64,000 nt of DNA from Thermomonas sp. S9 (GCF_024704365.1 NZ_JAJDFY010000001.1:372001-436000), one strand, 5' to 3'. Counted from the first letter of the stretch, positions 29,081 through 40,402 are shown. The notes: generated by a model from the letters alone, not told the origin. Numbers and translations are program-made.

Positions 29081-30460
29081 ATGTTGCACTCCCTGTCGCT
29101 GACGACCCGGCTCACCCTCTTCTTTACGTTGGCGGCTGGGGCTGTGGTGTTTGGATTGGCCTTGTTGGTCATCGCTGCATCCGAGCGGCATTTCATCGAG
29201 CTGGATCACATGGCGCTGCAGGACAAGCAGCACCTGATCGAGGATATTTTAGCGCGATCCAATTCGACCGAGGACGCCAAGTGGCTTGCTGCGCGAGGCA
29301 TTGAGCCACCATCACGGGCTGTACGTCAGCGTCCACGATTCGAAGGGTGAAACTCTCTTCCGGTCCGAAGGATTTCGCCTCCCGCGCGAACTGTCACCGG
29401 CGGATAAAGGCAACGGCGAAGACGCGCTGAAGCATTGGGCCGACGAAGGGCGAGCGTTTCGCGGAGTGCGTTTCCAGGCTGTTCCCGCCTATGACGCGAC
29501 GACGCGGCTGGACATCCTCATTGCCATGGACACCGCGTTACACACACGGTTCATGCAGGATTTGCAGCGCACGCTGATGATCTATGCCGCCGTGACGATC
29601 GTCCTCTGTGCCGTGCTGAGCTGGTTTGCCGCGTACAAGGGGCTGGCGCCATTGCGGGCCATGAAGTCGCGGGCGACCATACTCACGAGCCAGCGGCTGC
29701 ACCAGCGCATGCCCGTCGAGGCGGTACCCATCGAAATGGCCGATCTGGCTCACGAACTCAACAAGATGCTGGACCGGCTGGAAGACGCGTTCACGCGACT
29801 GTCGGAGTTCTCGTCGAATCTGGCGCATGAGCTGCGCACCCCCTGAGCAACCTGCTGACCCAGACCCAGGTCGCATTGGCTACCCGGCGCGATGCCGATA
29901 CCTATCGGGAGATCCTGGCTTCCAATGCCGAGGAACTGCAGCGTCTGGGTCGCATGGCGTCCGATATGCTGTTCCTGGCCAAGGCCGAACGCGGGATGAT
30001 GCCGCCGAACCGGGAGCGTTTCTCGGCAGCCGAAGAAACGTACGCCCTGATCGAGTTTTATGAGGCGGTCGCCGATGAGAAGGGCGTCAGACTGGCTCAG
30101 CGTGGTGAGGGTGAGATCGTCGGCGATCGCTTGATGTTCCGCCGTGCCCTGAGCAATCTGCTTTCGAACGCGCTGCACCACACCCCGCCCCATGGCGAGG
30201 TCATGATCGAGATCAGCCGGTCTTCCCAAGCCACCCGGGTGAGCGTCGAGAACACCGGCGAGGACATCGATCCGAAGATCTTGCCGCGCCTGTTCGATCG
30301 CTTTTACCAGGCCGACCCATCGCGGTCACATCCGGAAACCGATGGCGCAGGGCTGGGATTGGCGATTACCCGCGCCATCATGCAAACCCATGGAGGATCG
30401 ATCAGCGTGATTTCCGCGCAGGGCAGGACTAGGTTCTGCCTGGAGTTCCCAGTGATGTGA
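29081..30460 (+). CDS. copS: Copper sensor histidine kinase CopS, two frameshifts
   Basis: The ATG directly follows the copR stop. The first frame gives TM1 (LFFTLAAGAVVFGLALLVIA), and after a shift near 29290 the periplasmic domain (LYVSVHDSKGETLFRSEGF), TM2 (IYAAVTIVLCAVLSWFAAY), HAMP and the dimerisation motif LAHELRTP. A missing C in the C5 run at 29840-29844 shifts the frame again into LSNLLTQTQVALATRRDAD and the ATPase domain (NLLSNALHH, LFDRFYQADPSR, GAGLGLAITRAIM). Bridged, it is a normal kinase of about 460 residues, heavy-metal sensor type (CusS/CopS). Confidence 0.9.
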
Positions 30461-30669
30461 AACAGTTGGGGCGAGCCCGCCCAAGTGTCTTTGGTCTGCG
30501 CGCTTTCGCAGAGGCTGTTGCACGCGTTCCGTGTCCTGCCGCGACGCCAGCAGAGCCGCATCATCAAGCGCGTCGAGGCGTACGCGCGGGGGGGGCTGAC
30601 ATTCCGACGGGTCTGGAGTGATGGACCGGCGACCAGCCTTGCGCATCCATGTCGCACCGGTTGCGACGC

Positions 30670-31584
30670 TCAGAATCCGGCCGCCGCCAGCGCCTTCTCC
30701 GCCTCGCGACGGCCGATGTCGATCAGCTCGGCGGCGCGCCAGAACTCGTAGAACTGGCAGGCATCGCGCGGGATCTGGATCAGCAGGTCGGGCGGATCCA
30801 GCGCCAGCTGCACGTGGGTGATGCGCTCCTGCATGGTGTCGAGTGCGCGCGCCATCACCTCCACCAGGCTGAGGTGGTGCGTGTGCTGCGCGCCGGACGG
30901 GCCGACGTGGCGCTCCATCCAGCGGCCGAGCAGCCCCGGCTCGGGTTCGGGATGACGGGCTTCGACGTCGCGGACCGGCGTGTCCCAGCGCGTCGGCGGG
31001 CTGCCGTTGAGGTCGACCGCGACCACCCGATGCCGGCCGGTGAGCCGGGTGGCGGTGATCGGCAGCGGTGACAGCAGCCCGCCATCCACCAGCGCCATTT
31101 CGCCCATCATCAGCGGGGTGAAGATGCCGGGAATCGCGAACGAGGCGCGCAGGGCGTCCCACAGGTCGCCGCGCCGCAGCCACACCTCGCGCTGCCGGTG
31201 CAGGTCCACCGCCACCGCGGTGAAATCGATCGGCAGGTCCTCGATCCGCGGTTCGCCGATCGCCTCGCGCAGGGCGCGCATCAGCCGGGTGCCGGTGAAC
31301 ATCGCCGGGCGGCCCAGGCCGGGGTCCAGCAGGCGCAGCATCCGGTTGCGCGGGGTGGTGAGCATCCAGTCGCGCAGCACGTCGAGTTTGCCGGCGGCGA
31401 ATGCCCCGCCGACCAGCGCGCCGCTCGAGGTGCCTGCCACGGCCGCCACCTGGAGGCCGCGTGCCTGCAGCACCTCGATCACGCCGATGTGGGCCAGTCC
31501 GCGCGCGCCGCCGCCACCCAGGGCCAGGGTGAGCGCGGTCGCAGCGGAGCCGGTGGGCGCGGGAGCCGGTGCGGGATCGCTCAT
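30670..31584 (-). CDS. rssA: Patatin-like phospholipase (RssA/NTE type)
   Basis: The 304-residue protein carries the patatin oxyanion motif LALGGGGARGLAHIG, nucleophile motif AGTSSGALVGG (G-x-S-x-G) and the catalytic Asp in LVDGGLLSPLP, a Ser-Asp dyad lipase. There is no signal peptide or membrane helix. RssA-type proteins are cytoplasmic lipid hydrolases of unclear role. The start overlaps the stop of the upstream WYL regulator gene by four bases (ATGA), so the two are translationally coupled. Confidence 0.9.
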   Translation of the reverse strand: MSDPAPAPAPTGSAATALTLALGGGGARGLAHIGVIEVLQARGLQVAAVAGTSSGALVGGAFAAGKLDVLRDWMLTTPRNRMLRLLDPGLGRPAMFTGTRLMRALREAIGEPRIEDLPIDFTAVAVDLHRQREVWLRRGDLWDALRASFAIPGIFTPLMMGEMALVDGGLLSPLPITATRLTGRHRVVAVDLNGSPPTRWDTPVRDVEARHPEPEPGLLGRWMERHVGPSGAQHTHHLSLVEVMARALDTMQERITHVQLALDPPDLLIQIPRDACQFYEFWRAAELIDIGRREAEKALAAAGF

Positions 31585-32555
31585 GCGTCGTCCTGATGGT
31601 TCGACAGCGCCAGTTGCAGGTGCGCGCGCAGCTGTTCGCGCAGGGCGCGCGGCTCCACGATTTCGGCGTCGGCGCCGTACTGCAGCACGTCCATCAGCAG
31701 CTCGCGCGGGACCGAGTATGGCAGCTTCAGCTCATAGCGGCCGTCCGGCAGGAAGCGGCCCTGCTGCTGCGAATGCCAGCGTTCGTCGGCCACCCAGCGC
31801 GCGGCCTTGGCCGAGAAGCGGATGGTGGCCCAGCCCTTGGGCGCTCCGGAGAAAATGCCGTAGCCGGCGGCCAGGTGCGCATCCAGCGCCGCCTCGTCCA
31901 CGTCGCGCGCGGCGGCATCCAGCAGGCGCGCGCCGCTGATGCGGTCGATCGAGAAGCTGCGCAGGGCTTCGCGCTCTTCGTCCCAGGCGTCGAGGTACCA
32001 GTTGTCGCGGTAGTGGGTGAGCCGCTGCGGGCTGACCGTGCGCCGGGTGCGCTCGTCGGTGGTGCGCGCGCGGTAGTCGAAGGCCAGCTGGCGCCGGTCC
32101 AGCACCGCCGAGGCGACGATCCGGAACACATGCTCGTCCATCCGGCGGCCGCGGTGGGGAATCACCCGCACCCGTTCCAGCGGCCAGCGCTTGCCGCCGG
32201 ACTGCGCCTCCAGCAGCTTCTCCACCCGCTGCTGCAATGGCGCCAGCGCCGACGACAGCATGCCGCCGCTGCTGCGCGCCAGCAGCTGCTGCGCGGCCAG
32301 CAGCGCGTGCAGCTCCTCCGAGCTCAGCCACAGGCCCGGCAGCTCGAAGCGCTCGGCCTCGGCCTTGTCGTAGTGGAACCCGGCCTCGCCGTTGCCGACC
32401 ACCGGCGCCATCAGCGCATCGCGCAGGAAGGCGATGTCGCGGTACACGGTGGCGCGCGAGCAGCCCAGCGCATCCTGCAGGTGGGCCACGCTCACTGGCC
32501 GCCGCGCGGCGCGCAGGTGGCGATCCAGGGCGATGATGCGTTCGTAGCGGTCCAT
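31581..32555 (-). CDS. WYL-domain transcriptional regulator (YafY/PafC type)
   Basis: The 324-residue protein has an N-terminal HTH_11-type DNA-binding domain (VSVAHLQDALGCSRATVYRD) and a central WYL domain (LAFDYRARTTDERTRRTVSP, LTHYRDNWYLDAWDEERE, FSIDRISGARLL), followed by a WCX-type C-terminal extension (APKGWATIRFSAKAARWV). WYL regulators respond to nucleic acid or nucleotide ligands. Context (coupled to a patatin phospholipase) does not show the target. A CATAAT box lies exactly 6 nt before the ATG (32567-32562, minus strand), suggesting a leaderless transcript. Confidence 0.92.
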   Translation of the reverse strand: MDRYERIIALDRHLRAARRPVSVAHLQDALGCSRATVYRDIAFLRDALMAPVVGNGEAGFHYDKAEAERFELPGLWLSSEELHALLAAQQLLARSSGGMLSSALAPLQQRVEKLLEAQSGGKRWPLERVRVIPHRGRRMDEHVFRIVASAVLDRRQLAFDYRARTTDERTRRTVSPQRLTHYRDNWYLDAWDEEREALRSFSIDRISGARLLDAAARDVDEAALDAHLAAGYGIFSGAPKGWATIRFSAKAARWVADERWHSQQQGRFLPDGRYELKLPYSVPRELLMDVLQYGADAEIVEPRALREQLRAHLQLALSNHQDDA

Positions 32556-32654
32556 GCCCGGATTATGCGGCAGCCGGTGGCGGGTTCGGCGGTCATCGGC
32601 AGGCTGCCGCGGATTCGTTAGACTTGCTGTCAGTCCCTGCCTGATGCGTGTCGC

Positions 32655-33286
32655 ATGCCGCCGCTGTTATGGCTGGTGCTGGCCGCACCGCCGACCGCCT
32701 TCGCCGTTCCCCCGTTACCGGTGCTGCAGCCGGAGGTGGCGCAGCGCCTGCTGGATCCGCCGGTCTGTCTGGCACCGCGCTGCGTCAATGGAGAATGGGT
32801 GGTGGAGGCGATGCCGGCGATCCCGCCGGGCCAGCGCCGGGTCGGGCCGGAGGACCTGCCCGGCGGCGGCGGCCGCCTGCGCGTGCCCGGCGCCCCCGCG
32901 ACTGGGTGAAGGCGCAGGGCAGCAATGCGCGGGTGGGCATGCAGTACGGCCTGCAGGCGCTGCAGACCCGCGATACCCGCGTGACGCTGGCGCTGGGCAC
33001 CGGCTACCGCCTGACGCCCTATGCCGACGACGGCATCGCCGGCACCGGCCCGATCCTGCGCGGCCAGCTGGAATGGAACCAGGCGCTGGGGCGGTACGCG
33101 CGGCTGTCGCAGGTGACCCGGCTGGAAACCGGGCGGCACGGTGCGTTCCTGCGCAACAGCCTGCTGCTGAACGTGCAGCTGCGGCCGGCGCTGACCTTGA
33201 GCTCCGGGGTCGAGCTGCGGCGCGACCGCGACCTGGCCGGGCGCGACCAGACCGACGCCACCGTGAAGCTGAAATACGCGTTCTGA
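32655..33286 (+). CDS. Hypothetical secreted beta-barrel-like protein, one frameshift
   Basis: I do not recognise this family. The first frame gives a signal peptide (MPPLLWLVLAAPPTAFAVPP) and a proline-rich mature start with two cysteines (PPVCLAPRCVNGEW). After one missing C in the run at 32891-32895, the other frame continues with alternating hydrophobic strands (VGMQYGLQALQTRDTRVTLA, FLRNSLLLNVQLRPALTL). It ends VKLKYAF, a C-terminal Phe strand as in outer-membrane barrels. Total is about 210 residues. It is convergent with hemC (11 bp apart). An outer-membrane location is inferred only from these features. Confidence 0.65.
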
Positions 33287-33297
33287 CCGCGCGGCCT

Positions 33298-34212
33298 TCA
33301 GGTGGCATCGATCAGCGCGCGCGCGCCCTGCGCCAGCAGCGCCCGCGCCACCGCCATCCCCAGCGCGTCCGGGTCGGCCGCCGATCCTTCCGCCTGCGCC
33401 CGCACCTGGCGACCGTCGCTGGCGCTGCCGACCAGCCCCTGCAGGTGCAGGCGCGCGCCGTCCAGGGTGGCCAGCGCCGCCACCGGCACGTGACAGCTGC
33501 CGTGCAGGGCGCGGTTCATCGCGCGCTCGGCTTCCACGCAGGCGCGGGTGGGCGGATCGTCCAGCGCCGCGCACAGCGCCAGGGTGGCGGCATCGTCGGC
33601 GCGGCATTCGATCGCGATCGCGCCCTGCGCCGGCGCCGGCAGCCAGTCCGGCGCCGTCAGCCGCGCGCACACACGTTCGCCCAGCCCCAGCCGTTCCAGC
33701 CCGGCGCAGGCCAGCACGATCGCGTCGTAGTCGCCGGCATCGAGCCTGGCCAGGCGGGTGTTCACGTTGCCGCGCAGATCGCGCAGTTCGAGGTCGGGGC
33801 GCCGCGCGCGCAGCTGCGCCTGCCGGCGCAGCGAGGAGGTGCCGACCCGCGCGCCAGGGGGTAGCGCGGCCAGGTCCGCAAAATGCGGGCTGACGAACGC
33901 GTCTGCCGGATCGTGGCGGGCCAGGATCGCGCCCAGCGCGAAGCCCGGCTCCAGTTCCATCGGTACGTCTTTGAGCGAATGCACCGCGCAGTCGGCATCA
34001 AAGCGCTGGATCGCCAGTTCCAGCTCTTTCAGGAACAGCCCCTTGCCGCCGATCGCCGCCAGCGAGCGGTCGAGGATTTCATCGCCGCGCGTGCTCAGCG
34101 GCACCAGTTCGACGTCCAGGCCGGGGTGGGCCTGCTGCAGGCGGGTGGCGACGTGCTCGGTCTGCCACAGGGCGAGCGGGCTCTTGCGGGTGGCGATGCG
34201 CAGGCGGGTCAT
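33298..34212 (-). CDS. hemC: Hydroxymethylbilane synthase (porphobilinogen deaminase)
   Basis: The 304-residue enzyme makes hydroxymethylbilane in heme synthesis. Diagnostic segments are [64 protein letters not shown] and the dipyrromethane cofactor cysteine in [11 protein letters not shown]. The start at 34212 lies exactly 6 nt after GATAAT (34224-34219, minus strand) with no Shine-Dalgarno, so the mRNA may be leaderless. An algR-like gene lies 52 bp upstream, the same pairing as algR-hemC in pseudomonads. Confidence 0.97.
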   Translation of the reverse strand: MTRLRIATRKSPLALWQTEHVATRLQQAHPGLDVELVPLSTRGDEILDRSLAAIGGKGLFLKELELAIQRFDADCAVHSLKDVPMELEPGFALGAILARHDPADAFVSPHFADLAALPPGARVGTSSLRRQAQLRARRPDLELRDLRGNVNTRLARLDAGDYDAIVLACAGLERLGLGERVCARLTAPDWLPAPAQGAIAIECRADDAATLALCAALDDPPTRACVEAERAMNRALHGSCHVPVAALATLDGARLHLQGLVGSASDGRQVRAQAEGSAADPDALGMAVARALLAQGARALIDAT

Positions 34213-34264
34213 GCGCGGATTATCGCCGTTCCGCGGCCGGTTCCGCTGCGGGCGATGCGGTCGG

Positions 34265-35002
34265 TCAGGCAGGCCGCAGGGTCTCACGCAGCTGCGGCAG
34301 GCAGCGGCGGCTGACGGCGAGCGGCTGCGGCACGTCGCGCAGCACTGCCTGCACGTGGCCGTCCGCGGTGCGCCGCAGCTCCACCAGCTGCGCGCGCGCC
34401 ACCAGGCAGTTGCGGTGGATGCGCAGGAAGCGGTCGGCAAACTCGGTTTCCAGCGCCTTCAATGGTTCTTCGATCAAATCCTCGCCGCGCGCATGATGTA
34501 CCACCACGTACTTCTCGTCGGCCTGCAGGTAGCGGATGTCCTCCACCGGGATCCGCCGCAGGCTGCCGCGCAGGCGCGCGCACAGGTGGTCGCGCGCGGG
34601 CGCGGCGCTGCCGGCATCGGTCCGTCCAGCGAGGAAGGTGCGCACCTTGTCCAGCGCCTGCGCCAGGCGTTCGGCGCGCACCGGCTTGACCAGGTAATCC
34701 AGCGCCCGCGCCTCGAACGCGGACAGCGCGTGCGCGTCGAATGCGGTGCAGAACACCACCGCTGGTGCCGGGGAGCATGCCGCCAGCCGGTGCGCGGCCT
34801 GGATGCCGTCCAGGCCGGGCATCGCGATGTCCAGCAGGACCAGGTCCGGGTGCAGGCGCTGGCAGGCCTCCAGCGCGGCCTGGCCATCGCCCGCCTCGCC
34901 GGCCACCCGCACCCCGGGCTGCGCCTCCAGCAGCGCGCGCAGGCGCGCGCGCGCCAGCGGCTCGTCATCGACGATCAACACCTGCAGCGGTCGCGTGGCC
35001 AT
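34265..35002 (-). CDS. LytTR-family response regulator (AlgR-like)
   Basis: The 245-residue regulator has a receiver domain ([52 protein letters not shown]) and a LytTR DNA-binding domain ([36 protein letters not shown]). The closest relatives are AlgR proteins, which control type IV pili and exopolysaccharide, and the position next to hemC supports this. The partner sensor AlgZ/FimS is not adjacent; an esterase gene precedes it instead. Phosphorylation Asp lies in LLDIAMPG. Confidence 0.9.
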   Translation of the reverse strand: MATRPLQVLIVDDEPLARARLRALLEAQPGVRVAGEAGDGQAALEACQRLHPDLVLLDIAMPGLDGIQAAHRLAACSPAPAVVFCTAFDAHALSAFEARALDYLVKPVRAERLAQALDKVRTFLAGRTDAGSAAPARDHLCARLRGSLRRIPVEDIRYLQADEKYVVVHHARGEDLIEEPLKALETEFADRFLRIHRNCLVARAQLVELRRTADGHVQAVLRDVPQPLAVSRRCLPQLRETLRPA

Positions 35003-35065
35003 CCCCCTCCCTCCGACGCCGGTTGCCGCCCTCGCCGCGATGGTAGCCGCGCCGCGGCGGCAGCG

Positions 35066-35737
35066 TCATCCGGCGCCCAGGCGCGCCGTCATCCACTCGC
35101 CGAGGTCGGCGATCTCCTCCGCGCACACCGCGTGCTGCATCGGGTAGCGGCGCAGCGTGGCCGCGAACCCGAGCCGGCGCAGCGTGTCTGCGGTGGCTTC
35201 GCCGGCCGCCAGCGGCACCACCGGGTCGAACACTCCGTGCGCCATGAACAGCGGCTGCGCCGCGGCCTGCGGCTGCAGCCGTTCGCGCGCGGTCTGCGCT
35301 GGCATCGGCAGGTAGGTGGACAGCGCGACCAGCCCCGCCAGCGGCGCCTGCCGCGCCAGCCCGGCCGCCAGGGTGATCGCCCCGCCCTGCGAGAACCCGG
35401 CCAGCAGCAGGCGCTGCGGCGGGATCCCGCGCGCCGCCTCGCGGGCAATCAGCGCTTCCACCTGCGCGATGGACGCATCCACGCCCGCGAGGTCGGCGCG
35501 CTGGGCGAGGTCGAGGTCGCGGATGTCGTACCAGGCGCGCATGCGCATGCCGCCGTTGATCGTCACCGCGCGTAGCGGCGCGTGCGGGAACACGAAGCGC
35601 AGCGGCGGCCAGGTCGCGCGCACCAGCTCCGGCACGATCGGTGCGAAGTCGTGGCCGTCGGCGCCCAGCCCGTGCAGCCACAGCACGGCCCACTGCGGGT
35701 TCGGGCCGGTTTCGCGTTCGACGGTGTCCAGCAGCAT
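35066..35737 (-). CDS. Carboxylesterase/lysophospholipase (alpha/beta hydrolase, EstB type)
   Basis: The 223-residue phospholipase/carboxylesterase-family enzyme has the oxyanion region VLWLHGLGADGHDF, FVFPHAPLRAVTINGG, MRAWYDIRDLD, the nucleophile GFSQGGA (Ser), MAHGVFDPVVP (Asp) and QHAVCAEE (His). It resembles Pseudomonas carboxylesterase II and acyl-protein thioesterase-like enzymes. It has no signal peptide. The ATG at 35737 is the natural start because the conserved region begins at once. It precedes the algR-like gene by 63 bp on the same strand. Confidence 0.9.
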   Translation of the reverse strand: MLLDTVERETGPNPQWAVLWLHGLGADGHDFAPIVPELVRATWPPLRFVFPHAPLRAVTINGGMRMRAWYDIRDLDLAQRADLAGVDASIAQVEALIAREAARGIPPQRLLLAGFSQGGAITLAAGLARQAPLAGLVALSTYLPMPAQTARERLQPQAAAQPLFMAHGVFDPVVPLAAGEATADTLRRLGFAATLRRYPMQHAVCAEEIADLGEWMTARLGAG

Positions 35738-35931
35738 GCGCGGTTCCTGCGATCGGGGCCGCGCCATTATGCCGGCGCGGCTTTCAGCCGGCGGGCGCCG
35801 CCAGCAGCGCGGCGGTGTCCGGCAGGCGCGCGCCGGGCGGCCAGCGCCGGAAGGCCTCGGCAGCGCGCATCGCTGCGAATCGCCGGCACCGGCGCAGTAA
35901 GCTTGCAGGCGTGTCCCAGCTCCCGCCGTCC

Positions 35932-36624
35932 ATGTCCGCTCTCCGTCCGCCTGCCGTGCGCATCCTGCTGATCGAAGACCAGCACGACATCGCTGCCAGC
36001 ATCTGGGATTTCCTGGAGCGGCGCGGCTACGAGATGGACCACTGCGCCGATGGTGCGTCCGGGCTGGCGCGCGCGCTGCGTGGCGAAGCCGACGTGATCG
36101 TGCTCGACCTCGGGCTGCCGCGGCTGGACGGGCTGGCCCTGTGCCGGCGCCTGCGCGAGGCCGGGCACGGGATGCCGGTGCTGATGCTGACCGCGCGCGA
36201 CACCCTCGACGACAGGCTGCGGGGCTTCGCCGAGGGCGCCGACGACTACCTGGTGAAGCCGTTCGCGATGCCCGAGCTGGAGGCGCGCATCCGCGCCCTG
36301 CGCCGGCGCGCACAGCCCATGCCGGATGACCTGCCGACGTTCGCCGGGCTGTCCTACGATCCGCGCAGCCTGACCGCGCAGCGCGAGGGGCGGCGGATCC
36401 CGCTGACCCGTCTGCAGGGCGCGCTGCTGCATGCGCTGCTGCGCGAGGCGCCGCGCATCGTCAGTCACGCTGCGCTGATCGAGAGTGCCTGGCGCGGCGG
36501 TGCCGACGTGGCCGCGCTGCAGACCCAGGTATACGAATTGCGCAATGCGATCGACAGGCCGTTCGGGAGGCCGCTGCTGCACGCGGTGCGCGGGGTTGGC
36601 TATCGCCTGGCGGCGCCGGAATGA
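35932..36624 (+). CDS. OmpR-family response regulator
   Basis: The 230-residue regulator has a complete receiver domain (ILLIEDQHDIAASIW, LDLGLPRLDGLAL, MLTARDTLDDR, VKPFAMPELEAR) and a C-terminal winged helix (IPLTRLQGALLHALL, LQTQVYELRNAIDRP, VRGVGYRLA). Its stop overlaps the kinase start as ATGA, so the two form a coupled two-component pair. The regulon is not evident. It is divergent from the esterase gene. Confidence 0.92.
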   Translation: MSALRPPAVRILLIEDQHDIAASIWDFLERRGYEMDHCADGASGLARALRGEADVIVLDLGLPRLDGLALCRRLREAGHGMPVLMLTARDTLDDRLRGFAEGADDYLVKPFAMPELEARIRALRRRAQPMPDDLPTFAGLSYDPRSLTAQREGRRIPLTRLQGALLHALLREAPRIVSHAALIESAWRGGADVAALQTQVYELRNAIDRPFGRPLLHAVRGVGYRLAAPE

Positions 36625-37805
36625 GGCCGCGCCTGCCGCTGCGCTGGCGCTTCGCGCTGCTGGCTATGCTGCTGGGATTGCTGCTGTCGGGGCTGGCGGC
36701 GCTGGTGCTGCTGCGCGCGGCCTACGAAGACGAATACATCGTCTCGCGCGAGATCCTGCGCGGCCAGGCCGAAGACTACGGTCGCCGGCTGGCGCAGGGG
36801 CAATCGGTGCAGCTGCCGCAGACCCAGCGCCTGCGTGGCTATCGCCTGCAGGATCCGGCGCTGCCGCGCGCCTATGCCGGATATCCGCTGGGTGTGCACG
36901 AGGATCCGGTGGATTCCGACATCCACGTCGGTGTGTTCGATACCGCGGCCGGGCGCCTGCTGTTCGTGATCGACCTCGGCGACATCGAGGCGATGGAGCG
37001 CCACCTGCGCCTGCTGATGGGGCTGATCATCGGCCTCGGCGCGCTGCTGTCGGGCTGGCTGGGCTGGATATTCTCCGGGATCGCGCTGCGCCCGCTGCAG
37101 GCGCTGGCGCGCGCGGTGGACGCGCTGCCCGCGCAGCCGCAGCCGACCCGGCTGGCGGATGCGCTCAGCCACGATGCCCTGGGCCGGCTGGCGGACGCCA
37201 TCGACCGCTACCAGGCGCGGCTGGTGGAGGCGGACGCGCGCGAGCAGGCGTTCCTGGCCGATGCCAGCCACGAACTGCGCACTCCGCTGGCGGTGGTGCA
37301 GGGCGCGCTGGACGTGCTGCAGGACGATCCGGCCGCCACGCCCGCGCAGCAGGCGCGGCTGGCGCGGCTGGCGCGCGGCGCGGCGGACATGCGCCGGCTG
37401 CTGGAGGCGATGCTGTCGGCGGCGCGGCGCAAGCCGCTGCGTGGCGAACGGGTGGCGGCCGAGGAACTGCTGCGGCGGGCGGCCGATGCCGCGCTGGCCG
37501 GCCGCCCCGGGCCGCCGCTGGAAATCCAGGCGGCCGGCGAGCTCGAGGCTGCCCCGGCCGAGGCACTGCTGCTACTGGCCGGCGTGCTGCGCATGCTGGC
37601 ACAGGCGGATGGCGACGGCGTGCTGCGCCTGCACTGGCGGGCGCCGTGCTTCCTGCTGCAGCGCGAGGCCGCCGCCAGCAGCACCGCCGTGCGCGCCGAC
37701 ACCGGCACCGGCTCGGCCCTGCTCGACCGCCTGGCGCAGCGGCTCGGCTGGCAGGTCCGCTGGGAGGACGCCCGGCGGGTGGTAGTGGTCACCGGCCCGG
37801 GGTGA
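36621..37805 (+). CDS. Sensor histidine kinase with degenerate ATP-binding domain
   Basis: The 394-residue membrane protein has TM1 (FALLAMLLGLLLSGLAAL), a sensor of about 100 residues, TM2 (LLMGLIIGLGALLSGWLGWI), a HAMP-like region and a HisKA domain with DASHELRTPLAVVQGAL. The catalytic domain is shortened and lacks a recognisable N-box (N-x3-N) and G1 motif; only TGTGSALLDRLAQRLG resembles the G2 box. It may be a weak kinase, a phosphatase or a pseudokinase for the coupled response regulator. No frameshift explains this; the frame is intact to the end. Confidence 0.88.
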   Translation: MRPRLPLRWRFALLAMLLGLLLSGLAALVLLRAAYEDEYIVSREILRGQAEDYGRRLAQGQSVQLPQTQRLRGYRLQDPALPRAYAGYPLGVHEDPVDSDIHVGVFDTAAGRLLFVIDLGDIEAMERHLRLLMGLIIGLGALLSGWLGWIFSGIALRPLQALARAVDALPAQPQPTRLADALSHDALGRLADAIDRYQARLVEADAREQAFLADASHELRTPLAVVQGALDVLQDDPAATPAQQARLARLARGAADMRRLLEAMLSAARRKPLRGERVAAEELLRRAADAALAGRPGPPLEIQAAGELEAAPAEALLLLAGVLRMLAQADGDGVLRLHWRAPCFLLQREAAASSTAVRADTGTGSALLDRLAQRLGWQVRWEDARRVVVVTGPG

Positions 37806-37817
37806 AGCGGCAACGGA

Positions 37818-37893
37818 TGGTGGGCCCACCAGGACTCGAACCTGGAACCAAGGGATTATGAGTCCCCTGCTCTGACCATTGAGCTATGGGCCC
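37818..37893 (-). tRNA. tRNA-Ile2 (CAU anticodon, lysidine type)
   Basis: The 76-nt cloverleaf has encoded CCA. The acceptor stem is GGGCCCA/TGGGCCC, D-arm AGCTCAATGGTCAGAGC, anticodon arm GGGGA-CTCATAA-TCCCT with anticodon CAT, and T-arm CCAGG-TTCGAGT-CCTGG. The sequence closely parallels E. coli ileX rather than initiator or elongator Met tRNAs. It therefore should be the isoleucine tRNA whose wobble C is converted to lysidine by TilS to read AUA. It lies between a kinase gene and rpoD. Confidence 0.92.
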
Positions 37894-37922
37894 GCGCGGG
37901 GAATTGTAATGGCCCGCAAACG

Positions 37923-37948
37923 CGAAACCCGCCGGGGGGCGGGTTTCG
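37923..37948 (-). terminator. Hairpin terminator downstream of rpoD
   Basis: A perfect 11-bp inverted repeat (CGAAACCCGCC / GGCGGGTTTCG) with a 4-nt G loop lies 24 bp after the rpoD stop. The stem is stable and positioned as a rho-independent terminator, although the following T-tract on the minus strand is short (GCGTTTGCG). Confidence 0.72.
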
Positions 37949-37971
37949 TGGCGCGATGATGGGCTGGGGCC

Positions 37972-39834
<1,863 letters not shown>

Positions 39835-39925
39835 GGAAGCGGTACCTGTGGAAGGTCTGCGCGTGACGCAGGAAAGAACCCAGCATTATACCGTGCAGGC
39901 GGAACATCCGCCCGCGCGGGCCTGG

Positions 39926-40365
39926 TCACGGCCGCAGCAGGAAGGTGACGGGGCCGTCGTTGACCAGGCTGACCACCATATGGGCGCCGAAGCGGCCGGT
40001 TTCCACCCCGGCGGGTGCAGTTCGCGGCAGAGCGTCACCAGGCGTTCGAATTCGCGGCGGGCCTGCTCCGGCGGCGCGGCACTGCCGAAGCTGGGGCGCA
40101 TGCCGCTGCGGGTGTCGGCGGCGAGGGTGAACTGGCTGACCAGCAGCAGCCCGCCGCCGGTGTCGGCCAGCGAGCGGTTCATGCGTCCGGCGGCGTCCTC
40201 GAATACGCGGTAGCCGAGCAGCCGTTGCGCCAGCCGCCTTGCCTGCGCCTCGCCATCGTCGGGCTCGATCCCGACCAGCGCCAGCAGTCCGGGGCCGATC
40301 GCGCCCACTGCCTCGCCATCGACGGTCACCCGGGCTGCGGTCACGCGCTGGATCAGGGCAAGCAT
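39926..40365 (-). CDS. dtd: D-aminoacyl-tRNA deacylase, one frameshift
   Basis: Dtd removes D-amino acids from mischarged tRNA. The start MLALIQRVTAARVTVDGEAV and LLLVSQFTLAADTRSGMRPS (with the SQ-T motif of the active site) are in one frame. A missing G near 40008-40011 shifts to VETGRFGAHMVVSLVNDGPV, which includes the conserved NxGPVT cross-subunit motif. Restored length is 146 residues, normal for the family. TACAAT lies exactly 6 nt upstream of the ATG, implying a leaderless message from the divergent promoter shared with the acyltransferase gene. Confidence 0.92.
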
Positions 40366-40367
40366 AC

Positions 40368-40399
40368 CGGCATTGTAGGCGGACCCACCTACAATGCCG
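40368..40399. promoter_or_regulatory. Palindromic divergent promoter between dtd and the acyltransferase gene
   Basis: A perfect 12-bp inverted repeat (CGGCATTGTAGG / CCTACAATGCCG, 8-bp spacer) places a TACAAT -10-like hexamer on each strand: 40377-40372 for dtd and 40390-40395 for the acyltransferase. Each hexamer lies 6-7 nt from an ATG, so both transcripts are predicted to begin at their start codons. No clear -35 boxes are visible. The symmetry could also be an operator. Confidence 0.6.
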
Positions 40400-40402
40400 A
40401 TG

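Noticed and set aside
30461-30669. A possible transposase remnant at the right edge of the copper island
   Set aside because: Translations in all frames show no transposase motif or terminal repeats; I can only call it non-coding.
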